Part shown: positions 1-8,096 of the stretch, piece after piece
How the letters are laid out: each line of letters starts with the position of its first letter
How positions within the stretch are numbered: the first letter of the stretch is position 1
Position numbers and translations under genes: made by a program
The notes under the pieces: generated by a model
What the model was told of the DNA's origin: nothing
The model's input: the letters and a program-made list of their open reading frames with translations, nothing else
The model's database searches: none
DNA from: Deltaproteobacteria bacterium
GTDB taxonomy: Bacteria; Myxococcota_A; Polyangia; Polyangiales; Ga0077539
DNA: 32,042 bases
Assembly: GCA_016218725.1 (NCBI GenBank)
Contig: JACRDB010000040.1
Span: forward strand, 1 to 32,042
Reading direction: 5' to 3'

Positions 1-163
1 CCGGGGTGAGCGACGCGACCTCAGGGACCACGGCTCGGCGAACCCCGGCCTCCACCGCCCAAACCCCAGGCGACTGCGACCGCCACGGCACCTTTGGGGG
101 ATCGGTCCCGACGACACCACAACGTGGTGGCGCTTAACGCCTATGGGGCCGGGGGGTGAGGTC
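1..163. repeat. Partial copy of the inverted-repeat arm found again at 7502-8069
   Basis: This stretch matches the right arm at 7889-8053 almost end to end, and the reverse complement of the left arm at 7502-7717. Shared blocks include GGGGTGAGCGACGCGAC, GGCCTCCACCGCCCAA, GGGGGATCGGTCCCGAC and TGGCGCTTAACGCCTAT, ending with GGGGGGTGAGGTC. The copy is cut by the window start, so it cannot be told whether it is one arm of a full palindromic element. Its end runs into the stop codon (162-164) of the methyltransferase gene on the minus strand. The internal GGCG-CTTAA-CGCC can form a small hairpin. I see no gene in it. Confidence 0.85.
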
Positions 164-2192
164 ACCCGTCGCGCAGGGCGTCGTGGGGCCCGGTGGGGAT
201 CTCCACCACCTCGGGGCCGCGCTTCTGCGCCAGGATGATCAGCTCCCGGGAGGCCGCGCCGAAGAACGCCCCCGGCGTGCGGGCCGAGCCCGACACCTCG
301 AGGATCCGGAAGCCCGCCGTGTGCAGGATCTGCCCGAGCTCGTGCAGGGAGTACAGCCGCAGGGAGTACTCCAGCTCGCGCTGGCGCCCGTCGTCGAAGA
401 TCACCGTGCGCTTCACGTTCAGCCGCGACGTGATGTAGTTGAACGACGTCTCCTCCATGCAGACGCAGGCCTCGGCCTCGAACCACGCCATGCCGGGCTG
501 CCGCGCCAGCACGTGGTCCCGGTTGGCCACCTCCAGGAGGAAGGTCCCGTGGGGCTTGAGCGCGTGGTGGATCTTCTGCGCCAGCTCCACGTTCTTCGGG
601 TCGTCGAAGTACCCGAAGGAGCTCCCGATGCAGTACGCCGCGTCGAAGGCCTCGGAGTACTCCATGGTGCAGAGGTCCCCCTGCACGAAATTGATCTTGG
701 CCCCGCGCTCCTGGGCCAGCTCCGCGCCGCGGGCCAGCATCGCCAGGGAGAGGTCCAGCGCCAGGAGGTCGTAGCCCCGGCGCGAGAGCTCCACCGCCTG
801 GCGCCCCGTCCCACACGCCGCGTCAAGGATCGTCGCGCCGGTCTCCACCCCGAGGGCATGCTCGATCCAGTCGGCCTCGGCCCGGGCCTGCTCGGGCGAG
901 AGCTTCTCCATCGTCCGGAGGTAGTCCTCGTTGAAGAGCTCCTCCCACCAGAGCTTGCGCTTGCGGCGGTCAGGGATGGTCACCGCCGCCGCGCGGGCCG
1001 CCGCCGCGGCGCTCACCGTCGGCACCTGGAGCCCGGTGGGCACCGGCGCGCTCCCGAGCCTGCCCAGCGCCTTGGCCGCGTCCGGCGGCGGCGGAGGTGG
1101 CACCGAGCTCTTGGCCTTCGGCGCCTCGGCCTCCGGCAGGGGATGCGCGCCCGGCAGCTCCGCCAGGGCGTCCAAGAGGGCCAGCGACGGGTCGCTCTTG
1201 CGCTCCTGGAGCTCCGCCTCGTCCAGGGAGATCTCCACCCCGTCGTCGTCGGGCTGCGAGGGGCGCGAGGGCACTGGCGTGAGGAGCCTGGGCGCCACCG
1301 CCGGAGGGATCGCCCCCAGCGGCGTGGGCGGCGGCACCGAGCGCGTCGGCGGCGCCGACGAGGGCGCGGTCACCACGGTCACCGCGGGCGGCGGGGCCGA
1401 GAGGTTCGGCGCGGACATCCTCCCCGGGGGCAGCGTCGGGAGCGCGTCCACCTGCGTGTCCCGGGCGCCCACCGTGGCGATCTCCGTGGTGGGATCCTCG
1501 TCCATGGGCGGGACGTCAAAGTCGTCCGACGCGGCGAGCTCCACCCCGGGCGCGTCGGGCTCCAGCGTGGGCTCGTCGGCGGCGAAGGTCACCGCCGGGG
1601 CCTCGCTCCGGGGGTGGGCCCTGGGCGGCTCTTGGGGGCGGGCGACGGCTTCGGGCACCCTCGCCGGGACCGGAGGCTCCGGCGGGCGAGGGGCGGGCGG
1701 CGGGGTCAGGCCCCGGAGGCTCCCGGTGACGGGCCCCGAGAAGGGCCTCGGGAGGGCCTCGGGCACGCCGCCGACCATCGCTGGCGACGGCGGGCCCTGA
1801 GCCTGGAGCGGGACCTGGGCCTGGAGCGGCAGGTCCTCGCCGCCGAGGTTCCGAATCCGACGGCGCACCACCCGCATGGCCGCGCCGCCCGTGGTGGCCG
1901 CCGGGGGCGGCTCTTCCGTGGCCGTGGCCGCGGCGGGCCCTGGCACGGGGCGGGGCGCGACGGGCGCCATGGGCGCCATGGGCACCGGGGGGGCCTCGGC
2001 GGGAGCCCTGGGGCGCATGGTCTGCGTGGGGGAAGGCTCCGCCGGGGTGGGCTCCGGGGTCGGGCGCGGGACCTCATCACCTGGCACGCGCAGGCTCCGG
2101 CGGCTCCTGCGGCGGCGAGGGCCGTTGTCCTCCGCGGCGAAGGCCTGGACGTTGACGGGCACCGTGGGGTCCACGGGCGTGGGGGCCCTCAT
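162..2192 (-). CDS. Class I SAM-dependent methyltransferase with long disordered N-terminal region
   Basis: 676 aa. The last ~260 residues form a complete class I Rossmann methyltransferase: it opens with LWWEELFNEDYLRT, has motif I ILDAACGTGRQAVEL for SAM binding, the acidic end of strand 2 (LLALDLS), FVQGDL, SSFGYFDD, and a C-terminal half with YSLRLYSLHELGQIL. The first ~420 residues are Pro/Ala/Glu-rich low complexity with no fold visible. The ATG at 2192 was chosen because the frame further upstream only mirrors the decarboxylase gene; GGAAGG lies upstream. It starts 35 bp after the psd stop and is the last gene of a four-gene run. The substrate is unknown; the position behind psd makes phosphatidylethanolamine a possibility, as inference only. 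The stop codon touches a repeat copy. Confidence 0.85.
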   Translation of the reverse strand: MRAPTPVDPTVPVNVQAFAAEDNGPRRRRSRRSLRVPGDEVPRPTPEPTPAEPSPTQTMRPRAPAEAPPVPMAPMAPVAPRPVPGPAAATATEEPPPAATTGGAAMRVVRRRIRNLGGEDLPLQAQVPLQAQGPPSPAMVGGVPEALPRPFSGPVTGSLRGLTPPPAPRPPEPPVPARVPEAVARPQEPPRAHPRSEAPAVTFAADEPTLEPDAPGVELAASDDFDVPPMDEDPTTEIATVGARDTQVDALPTLPPGRMSAPNLSAPPPAVTVVTAPSSAPPTRSVPPPTPLGAIPPAVAPRLLTPVPSRPSQPDDDGVEISLDEAELQERKSDPSLALLDALAELPGAHPLPEAEAPKAKSSVPPPPPPDAAKALGRLGSAPVPTGLQVPTVSAAAAARAAAVTIPDRRKRKLWWEELFNEDYLRTMEKLSPEQARAEADWIEHALGVETGATILDAACGTGRQAVELSRRGYDLLALDLSLAMLARGAELAQERGAKINFVQGDLCTMEYSEAFDAAYCIGSSFGYFDDPKNVELAQKIHHALKPHGTFLLEVANRDHVLARQPGMAWFEAEACVCMEETSFNYITSRLNVKRTVIFDDGRQRELEYSLRLYSLHELGQILHTAGFRILEVSGSARTPGAFFGAASRELIILAQKRGPEVVEIPTGPHDALRDG

Positions 2193-2227
2193 GGGGTCCT
2201 CGGGGCCACCGCGGCCTTCCGGCGGGC

Positions 2228-3103
2228 TCACGACGCGCTCCAGCGAGCCAGCACCTGGCCCATTCGAAGGGGCCCGGGCACGGTGATGTCCGGGGCCATC
2301 CAATGGCCGCCGTCGCGTGGTGGCAGGAGCACCACCACGGTGCTCCCGAGGAGGAAGGCCCCGAGGTCCCCCCCGCGGGTGAGCGAGGGCGCCTCCTGGT
2401 CGCGGTAGCGCCGCTCGATCACCGGGCCGCCGTGGGGGGGCCTCGGGGGGCCGTCGAAGGCCAGGGAGATCTTCCCCACCACGAAGGCCCCGACGAAGAC
2501 CACGGCCACGGGGCCAAAGGGGCTGTCCACCTCGACCACGACCCGCTCGTTGCGGGCGAACAACTGCGGGACATGCTGAATCCCGAGGGCGTTCACCGGG
2601 AAGAGCGTCCCGGGGAGGTGCCGGGCCATGCGCACCCGGCCCTCCACGGGGCTGTGCACCCGGTGGTAGTCCCTGGGCGAGAGGTACACCACGGAGAACC
2701 ACCCGCCGCGGTAGCGCTCGGCTTCGGCCTCGCTCCCGAGGAGGCTGGCGGTGTCATAGCGTTGGCCCTTCACCAGGAAGGCGCTCTGGGGGTCGATGGA
2801 CCCGTGGTCCTCCAGGCGCCCGTCCGCCGGGGAGACCACCGCCGAGGGGTCCTGGGCGACGGAGTGCACCCCCGGGCGAAGCTCCCGGGTGAAGTACTGG
2901 TTGAAGCTCCGGAAGCCCTCCGGGGGGATCACGGCCTCGTCCAGGGCGACCCGAAACGCCCGGGTATAGAGCGCCAGGATGGGCTGGAGCAGGGCCCTGG
3001 GGACCTCGGCCTCGGTGACCCTACCTACAAGTCGGGTAAGGCGCTCCCTGGGGAGCACCCGAAGGAGGTTCACGGCGGTTCGGGCGGTCACCGAAGCGGT
3101 CAT
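2228..3103 (-). CDS. psd: Phosphatidylserine decarboxylase proenzyme
   Basis: Makes phosphatidylethanolamine from phosphatidylserine at the inner membrane, using a pyruvoyl group formed by self-cleavage. With the ATG at 3103 the protein is 291 aa, near the usual bacterial size. The self-cleavage motif LGST is at residues 252-255, with Asp94 in SPADG and His150 in YHRVHSP; these correspond to the Asp90/His147/Ser254 triad of the E. coli enzyme. The N-terminal LPRERLTRLVGR also matches the family. An in-frame GTG at 3193 overlaps the end of the acyltransferase gene and would add 30 residues unlike the family, so the ATG is preferred, although its ribosome site is weak. Second-last gene of the mscS-plsC-psd-methyltransferase run. 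Confidence 0.95.
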   Translation of the reverse strand: MTASVTARTAVNLLRVLPRERLTRLVGRVTEAEVPRALLQPILALYTRAFRVALDEAVIPPEGFRSFNQYFTRELRPGVHSVAQDPSAVVSPADGRLEDHGSIDPQSAFLVKGQRYDTASLLGSEAEAERYRGGWFSVVYLSPRDYHRVHSPVEGRVRMARHLPGTLFPVNALGIQHVPQLFARNERVVVEVDSPFGPVAVVFVGAFVVGKISLAFDGPPRPPHGGPVIERRYRDQEAPSLTRGGDLGAFLLGSTVVVLLPPRDGGHWMAPDITVPGPLRMGQVLARWSAS

Positions 3104-3185
3104 TGGGGGAGGGGCAGAGCCTTGGCCTGAGATGATCACAGGGTCAAGCGACCGTCCCGAGCGTAGACCGCCCGCGTTCGCGCGG

Positions 3186-3956
3186 TCAACCACTCGTGGC
3201 CTGGGAGCCCTCGGAAAACAGCGCCCTCACGGCCCCTTCGGTGCGGGACCGCAGGTGCTCCACCAGCGCGAGGTCCGTGAGGCCCGTCCGTTTCGACTCT
3301 TCCTCCACCAGAAGGGCGTCCCCGACGCGAAGCTCCACGGGGCCGGGGCGAATGGCCCCGAAGGTGTCTCCCCACACCCGGAACGTGCCGCGGAGGGCCG
3401 CCGGGAGGAGCGCGCAGCCCTCGCAGGCGGCGCCCATCACGAAGGCCCCCTTCTTGAACGGGTGGACCTTCCCGTCCCGGGAGCGGGTGCCCTCGGGGAA
3501 GATGGCCACCACGCCGCCGTCACGGCCGAGGTCCCGGGCGGCGCGCTGGAGGGCCTCGTAGGCCCCCCTGGCGCGGGCGCGGTTGATGGACACCATGCCC
3601 GTGGCCTTGAGCGCCGGGCCCAGCACCGGAGACCGGAAGAGCTCCTCCTTGGCGATGAACCGCAGGGGCATGCGGGCCTCGGTGAAGAGCACCAGGGAGT
3701 CCAGGTACGAGCTATGGGTGGCGCAGAGGATCACCGGGCGCTTGTCCCGGGTGAGGTCCCGGAGGGTGTCCCCGAGGCGGCCGTCGTGCCGGAGCTCCAC
3801 GCCGGCGGCGGCGAGGAAGCCCCGGGCCCAGGCGTCGGCCTCGGGGTACCAGGGGCCCTGGGAGGCCAGGCGGGTGATCCGGGCGAAGGCCCCGGGGGTG
3901 ACGGCGGTGGTGTAGCCCAGCACCCGGAGCGTGGCCTTGACGGTCGCGAGGTCCAT
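3186..3956 (-). CDS. 1-acyl-sn-glycerol-3-phosphate acyltransferase (PlsC family)
   Basis: 256 aa. Transfers an acyl chain to lysophosphatidic acid or a similar lysolipid at the cytoplasmic membrane. The catalytic HX4D motif is at residues 81-86 (HSSYLD), the glycerophosphate-binding block reads FPEGTRSRDG (153-162), and MVSINRARARGAY matches the middle motif of the family. There is no clear membrane helix; the N-terminus is mildly hydrophobic, as in many short PlsC paralogs. The gene starts 20 bp after the mechanosensitive channel gene and is followed at once by psd, so all are probably one transcript for phospholipid synthesis. It may be a paralog with a substrate other than lysophosphatidic acid. 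Confidence 0.92.
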   Translation of the reverse strand: MDLATVKATLRVLGYTTAVTPGAFARITRLASQGPWYPEADAWARGFLAAAGVELRHDGRLGDTLRDLTRDKRPVILCATHSSYLDSLVLFTEARMPLRFIAKEELFRSPVLGPALKATGMVSINRARARGAYEALQRAARDLGRDGGVVAIFPEGTRSRDGKVHPFKKGAFVMGAACEGCALLPAALRGTFRVWGDTFGAIRPGPVELRVGDALLVEEESKRTGLTDLALVEHLRSRTEGAVRALFSEGSQATSG

Positions 3957-3976
3957 CGCGGGCGGAGCCTACCGTG

Positions 3977-5506
3977 TCACCCGAGGCCGAAGAAGGCCTT
4001 GATCCGCCGCAGGACCGCGTCCGGGTCTTCGTCGGCCGTGGGGGGGCGGGTGGCGCCGTGGTCTCGGCGCACCTGGAGGAGCTGGCCCTGGCGCGCGGCG
4101 ATCACCGCGGAGACCTCCTGGGCGATGGCGGGCCGCTCGGCGATGAGGGACTGGAACGCGTCCCGCTCCAGCTTGTAGCACCGTACCGGTCCCAGGGCGC
4201 GCACCGTGGCGCTCCGTGGGGCGCCGGTCATGCAGCCCATCTCACCGAAATAGTTCGGCGCCGTAAGGGTCTGCACGTGGGCCTCGCGGCCGTCTTCGAG
4301 GCGCACGACCACGTCCACCCGGCCCTCGGTGAGGAGGTAGAGCCAGTGGGCGGTGCGGCCCTGCTCGGTGATGCGCTCGCCGTCGGCGTAGGGGGCGGGG
4401 ACCAGCCACGGGGCCAGGGCCGAGCGCTCCTCGCGGGTGAAGGTGTCAAAGAGGGCCACCCGGTGCAGGAGGGCCATCCGTCGGGAGAGCTCCTCGGACT
4501 CCAGGCGGGTGTGGTCCTGGGCGGTCCGGGGGACGAGCTCCAGCACGGACCGGGGCGCCTCCAGGAGGAAGCCCCCGCGGCAGAGCCCCGCGTGGATGCG
4601 GGCGCGCACCCTGGAGCTGGTGGTCTCGTCGTGTTCGAGCTCGTCGCCCTGGAGCCAGTAGCGCACGGCGTAGAGGGTGCGCCCGGGGTGGGACCCCTGA
4701 GGGAGCTCCAGGCACACGGCGTGGGGAGCCGGGAGCGGCGCCACCCGGGGCACCGGCGCGCCAGAGAGGGCCTCGTCCACCGCCCGCTGGACGGCCTCCG
4801 GAGGGTGCCTCGCGTCAAGCTCGAAGGGCACCTGGTAGCGCTTTCGCCGCGGGTCCTCGGAGCGCCTCCCGAGGACGGTGATATGCCCCTGGAGGAGCAC
4901 GGCGTTGGGCACCACCACGGTGTCCCAGCCGCGGGTCTCCACCAGGGTGTGGCGCCAGCGGATGGCGGTGACGCGCCCGGCGGTCTGGGCGTCAAGCTGG
5001 ATCCAGTCGCCCTCGCGGAGGGAGTCATCGAGCTGGAGGGCGAAGCCCCCGAGGAGGTTCCCGAGGGTGGGGGCGAGGGAGAGCCCCACGACCCCGCTGA
5101 CCACGGCGCTGGTGGCCAGGAGGCTGGAGGTGTTCAGGCCGTACTCATGGAGCCGGTGCAGGAGGGCGAAGAGGTACGCGAGGCCCGCGGCCACGTCGGA
5201 CACGAACACGGGCACCCGGAGCCGGACCACCGGGAGGATCCCGTGGAAGAACGCGGTGTTCAGGAGCCCGATGGCGCACAGGGCCTCCAGCACCCCGGCC
5301 ACCCAGTGGAGCTCCTGGGAGCGGGCGCTCCACCCCAGGGCCGCGGCGGCCCAGGAGCCCAGGGAGGCGCCCGCGAAGCCCAGGAACGTGATGGCGCTCG
5401 GCCGTAGCTTCACCCTCTTGTCGGGCTGCACCCGACCGACCAGGAAGGCCGTGGCCACGAGCCCGAGGAGGAGCGGGAGGAGGTGGAGCTTCACCATCGG
5501 GTGCAT
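3977..5506 (-). CDS. MscS-family mechanosensitive channel with C-terminal cyclic nucleotide-binding domain
   Basis: 509 aa. Four hydrophobic segments lie in the first ~150 residues; the last one (about 128-152) leads into the MscS signature GNLLGGFALQLDDSLREGDWI and a beta domain with GRVTAIRWRHT and VVVPNAVLL. After an alpha/beta region, residues ~350-455 form a CRP-like nucleotide-binding domain with the phosphate cassette FGEMGCMTGAPRSATV, in which the Glu and Arg needed for cNMP binding are present. This is the layout of bacterial cyclic nucleotide-gated MscS relatives, so gating may respond to cAMP/cGMP rather than only to tension. ATG at 5506 is used; another ATG lies three codons in. 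First gene of the lipid operon, divergent from the SDR gene over 70 bp. Confidence 0.92.
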   Translation of the reverse strand: MHPMVKLHLLPLLLGLVATAFLVGRVQPDKRVKLRPSAITFLGFAGASLGSWAAAALGWSARSQELHWVAGVLEALCAIGLLNTAFFHGILPVVRLRVPVFVSDVAAGLAYLFALLHRLHEYGLNTSSLLATSAVVSGVVGLSLAPTLGNLLGGFALQLDDSLREGDWIQLDAQTAGRVTAIRWRHTLVETRGWDTVVVPNAVLLQGHITVLGRRSEDPRRKRYQVPFELDARHPPEAVQRAVDEALSGAPVPRVAPLPAPHAVCLELPQGSHPGRTLYAVRYWLQGDELEHDETTSSRVRARIHAGLCRGGFLLEAPRSVLELVPRTAQDHTRLESEELSRRMALLHRVALFDTFTREERSALAPWLVPAPYADGERITEQGRTAHWLYLLTEGRVDVVVRLEDGREAHVQTLTAPNYFGEMGCMTGAPRSATVRALGPVRCYKLERDAFQSLIAERPAIAQEVSAVIAARQGQLLQVRRDHGATRPPTADEDPDAVLRRIKAFFGLG

Positions 5507-5576
5507 TGCCCTCGGGAGGATAGACCGACCGGCGGGGGTTGCGCCGCGGGGAGCGGTGCGCTAGCGCAGCGCCACC

Positions 5577-6371
5577 ATGGAGCTCACGCGCGGCACGAAG
5601 GTTCTGATCACCGGCGCCAACGGCGGCCTCGGCCAGGCGATGGCGCGGGCCTTCCACGCCCTGGGGGCGTCGCTGGTCCTGAGCGGTCGCCGGGCGGACG
5701 CGCTGGCCCAGGTGGCCGAGGAGACGGGCGCCCGGGTGGTCGTGGCGGACCTGGGCCGCCGGGAGGACCTGGACCGGCTCCACCAGACCACGGAGGACAT
5801 GGACGTGGTGGTGTTCAACGCGGCCCTCCCTGGCTCCGGCGCCCTCCTGGAGTACACCCCGGAGCAGATCGATAAGGTGCTGGAGGTGAACCTCCGGGGG
5901 CCCGTCCAGGGCGGGCGCCACTACGCCGAGCGCATGGTGGCCCGGGGCCGCGGGAGCCTGGTGTTCATCTCGTCCATTTCGGGCAAGGTGGCCACCCAGG
6001 GCCAGAGCCTCTACAACGCGACGAAGTTTGGCCTCCGGGGCTTTGCGCTGGCCCTGCGGGAGGATCTTCGCGGCACCGGGGTGGGGGTGAGCACGGTGTT
6101 CCCGGGCTTCATCCGTGACGCGGGGATGTTCGCGGACACGGGCGTCAAGCTCCCGGCGGGGGCGGGCACCCGCACGCCCGAGGACGTGGCCCGCGCGGTG
6201 CTCCGGGCCGTGCGCGACGACGTGGCCGAGGTCGACGTAGCGGCCTTCGAGCAGGTCCTGGGCGGGTACCTCTTCCCGCTGGCCCCGGGGCTGGTCAACG
6301 CCATCCAGCGGGCCTCCGGCGGCGGCGCCATCGCCCAGCGCATGGCCGACGCCCAGCGCGCCAAGCGCTGA
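5577..6371 (+). CDS. Short-chain dehydrogenase/reductase (SDR)
   Basis: 264 aa, the standard length of a classical SDR. The cofactor motif TGANGGLG is at 12-19, NAA at 81-83, the structural Asn in VNLRG at about 105, the catalytic Ser in ISSISG (131-136), and the catalytic YxxxK at Tyr146/Lys150 followed by FGLRGFALALREDL. VSTVFPGFIRDAG gives the usual PG motif after strand 6. GRR after strand 2 suggests NADP(H) over NAD(H). The substrate cannot be told. The gene starts at the ATG in GCCACCATGG and is followed after 8 bp by the aminomutase gene, so the two are probably co-transcribed. Confidence 0.93.
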   Translation: MELTRGTKVLITGANGGLGQAMARAFHALGASLVLSGRRADALAQVAEETGARVVVADLGRREDLDRLHQTTEDMDVVVFNAALPGSGALLEYTPEQIDKVLEVNLRGPVQGGRHYAERMVARGRGSLVFISSISGKVATQGQSLYNATKFGLRGFALALREDLRGTGVGVSTVFPGFIRDAGMFADTGVKLPAGAGTRTPEDVARAVLRAVRDDVAEVDVAAFEQVLGGYLFPLAPGLVNAIQRASGGGAIAQRMADAQRAKR

Positions 6372-6379
6372 CAACTCCA

Positions 6380-7483
6380 GTGGACGGCAGGTTTTCGCTC
6401 CCGGTGCTCGGGAAGAAGAAGCGCCATACCTGGCTTGAAGAAGCGCGCAACGCCGTCACCACCCTGGAAGCCATGGAGCGACAACTGGAGTTGACGCCCT
6501 CGGAGCGCGAGGGGGCGCGTCGGGCGCTGGCGTCGGGCTTCCCGATGGCGATCACGCCGTACTACCTGTCGTTGTGTGACCGTCGGGACCCGAGCTGTCC
6601 GATCCGGCGGCAGTGTGTGCCGCGGGCGGAGGAGGCGCTGGAGGTGCCCGGGGACCTTCGGGACCCGCTGGGGGAGGAGGCCCACACGGTGGCGCCGGAG
6701 CTGTTCCAGCGGTACCCCGACCGGGCGCTCCTTGTGGTGACCGACCGGTGCTCGGTGTATTGCCGGTTCTGCACGCGGTCGCGGATGGTGGGGCAGGACG
6801 GCGGGGCCCGGAGCGTGGAGCGTCTGCGTCCTGCGGTGGCGTGGCTCCGGGCGCACCCCGCGGTGCGGGACGTGATTGTCTCTGGCGGCGACCCGCTGGT
6901 GATGTCCACGGCGCGGCTGGTGAGGGTGCTGTCCATGGTGCGGGAGGTGCCCTCGGTGGAGACCGTGCGCCTGGCGACCCGGGCGCCGGTGGTGCTCCCG
7001 TCGCGGGTGACGCCGGGGCTGTGCCGGGCCCTGCGGCGCTTCAATCCCCTGTGGGTGATGACCCATTTCAACCACCCGAAGGAGCTCACGGAGGCCTCCC
7101 GCCGGGCGTGCGAGTTGTTGGCAGACCACGGGCTGCCGGTGATGAACCAGACGGTGCTCCTTCGGGGCGTCAACGACGACCCTTCCACGCTGGAGGCGCT
7201 CTTCCGGGGGCTGGTGAGGGTGCGGGTGAGGCCCTACTACCTCCTCCAGGCGGACCCGGTGAGGGGCACCGGACACCTGCGCACGCCCCTGGCCACGGGC
7301 CTCGCCGTGATGGAGGCGCTCCAGGGGAGGCTCACGGGCATCGCCCTGCCGAAGTTCATCGTGGACACGCCCGGGGGTCTGGGGAAGGTGCCGCTGTTGC
7401 CGGACTATGTGGTCTCTCGCGCGCCGGGGGCCACCACCCTGCGCACCTTCCGCGGGGAGACGGTCACCTACCTCGACCCGTAG
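6380..7483 (+). CDS. kamA: Lysine 2,3-aminomutase-like radical SAM enzyme (KamA family)
   Basis: 367 aa. Would convert L-lysine to L-beta-lysine with a 4Fe-4S cluster, SAM and PLP. The cluster motif CSVYCRFC has Cys124, Cys128 and Cys131; FPMAITPYYLSLCD is a family signature. The residues known from the clostridial enzyme are all kept with an offset of one: Arg133 (carboxylate), Asp292 and Asp329 (epsilon-amino group) and Lys336 in PGGLGK (PLP Schiff base). EpmB-type enzymes lack this Asp before the PLP lysine, so a free-lysine aminomutase fits better. The GTG start at 6380 keeps the family N-terminal block (TTLEAMERQLELTPSE); an ATG at 6472 would cut it off. No beta-lysine acetyltransferase (ablB) is seen here. 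Confidence 0.9.
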   Translation: MDGRFSLPVLGKKKRHTWLEEARNAVTTLEAMERQLELTPSEREGARRALASGFPMAITPYYLSLCDRRDPSCPIRRQCVPRAEEALEVPGDLRDPLGEEAHTVAPELFQRYPDRALLVVTDRCSVYCRFCTRSRMVGQDGGARSVERLRPAVAWLRAHPAVRDVIVSGGDPLVMSTARLVRVLSMVREVPSVETVRLATRAPVVLPSRVTPGLCRALRRFNPLWVMTHFNHPKELTEASRRACELLADHGLPVMNQTVLLRGVNDDPSTLEALFRGLVRVRVRPYYLLQADPVRGTGHLRTPLATGLAVMEALQGRLTGIALPKFIVDTPGGLGKVPLLPDYVVSRAPGATTLRTFRGETVTYLDP

Positions 7484-7487
7484 GGTT

Positions 7488-7500
7488 TGTGCGACGCCTA
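7488..7500. repeat. 13-bp direct repeat, left copy (possible target-site duplication)
   Basis: TGTGCGACGCCTA occurs here, just after the kamA stop, and again at 8084-8096, exactly bracketing the inverted-repeat element. It reads in the same direction at both ends, as expected for a duplicated insertion site. The right copy includes the stop codon of the IPT lipoprotein gene. Confidence 0.6.
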
Positions 7501-8083
7501 AATAAGCCCGCGCACGGCGACCTCACCCCCCGGCCCCCATAGGCGTCAAGCGCCATCACGTTGTGGTCTGGTCGGGACCGATCCCCCAAGGCGCCGGGGA
7601 GCTCGGACTTCGCCAGGGGTTGGGCGGTGGAGGCCGGGGTTCGCCGAGCCATGGTCCCTGAAGTCGCGTCGCTCACCCCGGGCAACCGAAGGCGGTCACC
7701 GCGCCTCCGCGCGGTTGAAAGGAGCACGGTCCCTGTGTTCTCAGGCGCCGAGGGGGTTTCGGCGCGAGGAGTGCACCCGCGGGCGCAGCATTTGCTTCTC
7801 CTGTCGGCCTCGCCGTGCCGCCCCACCCCGCTTCCCCGCGAGTTCGCTCCCTGCAACCGCGCGGAGGCGCGGTGACCGCCTTCGGTTGCCCGGGGTGAGC
7901 GACGCGACCTCAGGGACCCCACGCCTGGCGAACCCCGGCCTCCACCGCCCAACCCCTGGCGAAGTCCGAGCTCCCTGGTGTCTTGGGGGATCGGTCCCGA
8001 CGACAACGCCACGCGATGGCGCTTAACGCCTATAGGGCCGGGGGGTGAGGTCGCCGTGCGCGGGCTTATGTTGGTGGTCGGTC
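7501..8083. repeat. Long palindromic element: two 216-bp inverted arms around a 136-bp loop
   Basis: The left arm (7502-7717) is the reverse complement of the right arm (7854-8069), both 216 bp, with roughly nine of ten positions matching by hand and two or three small indels. The outer tips read ATAAGCCCGCGCACGG on the left and its complement on the right; the inner tips are CAACCG/CGGTTG boundaries that also form a smaller hairpin inside each arm. The loop 7718-7853 shows no gene. The element fills the gap between the convergent kamA and IPT lipoprotein genes, where it could also act as a two-way transcription stop. A third arm copy is at 1-163. No transposase is encoded, so it is best read as a non-autonomous (MITE-like) repeat; the type is not recognised. 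Open frames across it are chance frames in GC-rich DNA. Confidence 0.85.
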
Positions 8084-8096
8084 TGTGCGACGCCTA
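8084..8096. repeat. 13-bp direct repeat, right copy
   Basis: Second copy of TGTGCGACGCCTA. Bases 8094-8096 are the stop codon of the IPT lipoprotein gene on the minus strand. Fourteen bases separate it from the end of the right inverted arm, while on the left only one base does so. Confidence 0.6.

Noticed and set aside
156..2408. 750-codon plus-strand frame
   Set aside because: Antisense of the methyltransferase and psd; Arg/Gly-rich chain without family features. Long antisense frames are normal at this GC content.
2193..2702. N-terminal extension of the methyltransferase frame
   Set aside because: Lies inside psd in another frame; Pro/Arg-rich with no homology, while ATG 2192 follows the psd stop by 35 bp.
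7464..8012. 182-codon minus-strand frame across the palindromic element
   Set aside because: It runs through inverted arms and loop and reads as Arg/Gly-rich nonsense; no ribosome site or family match.
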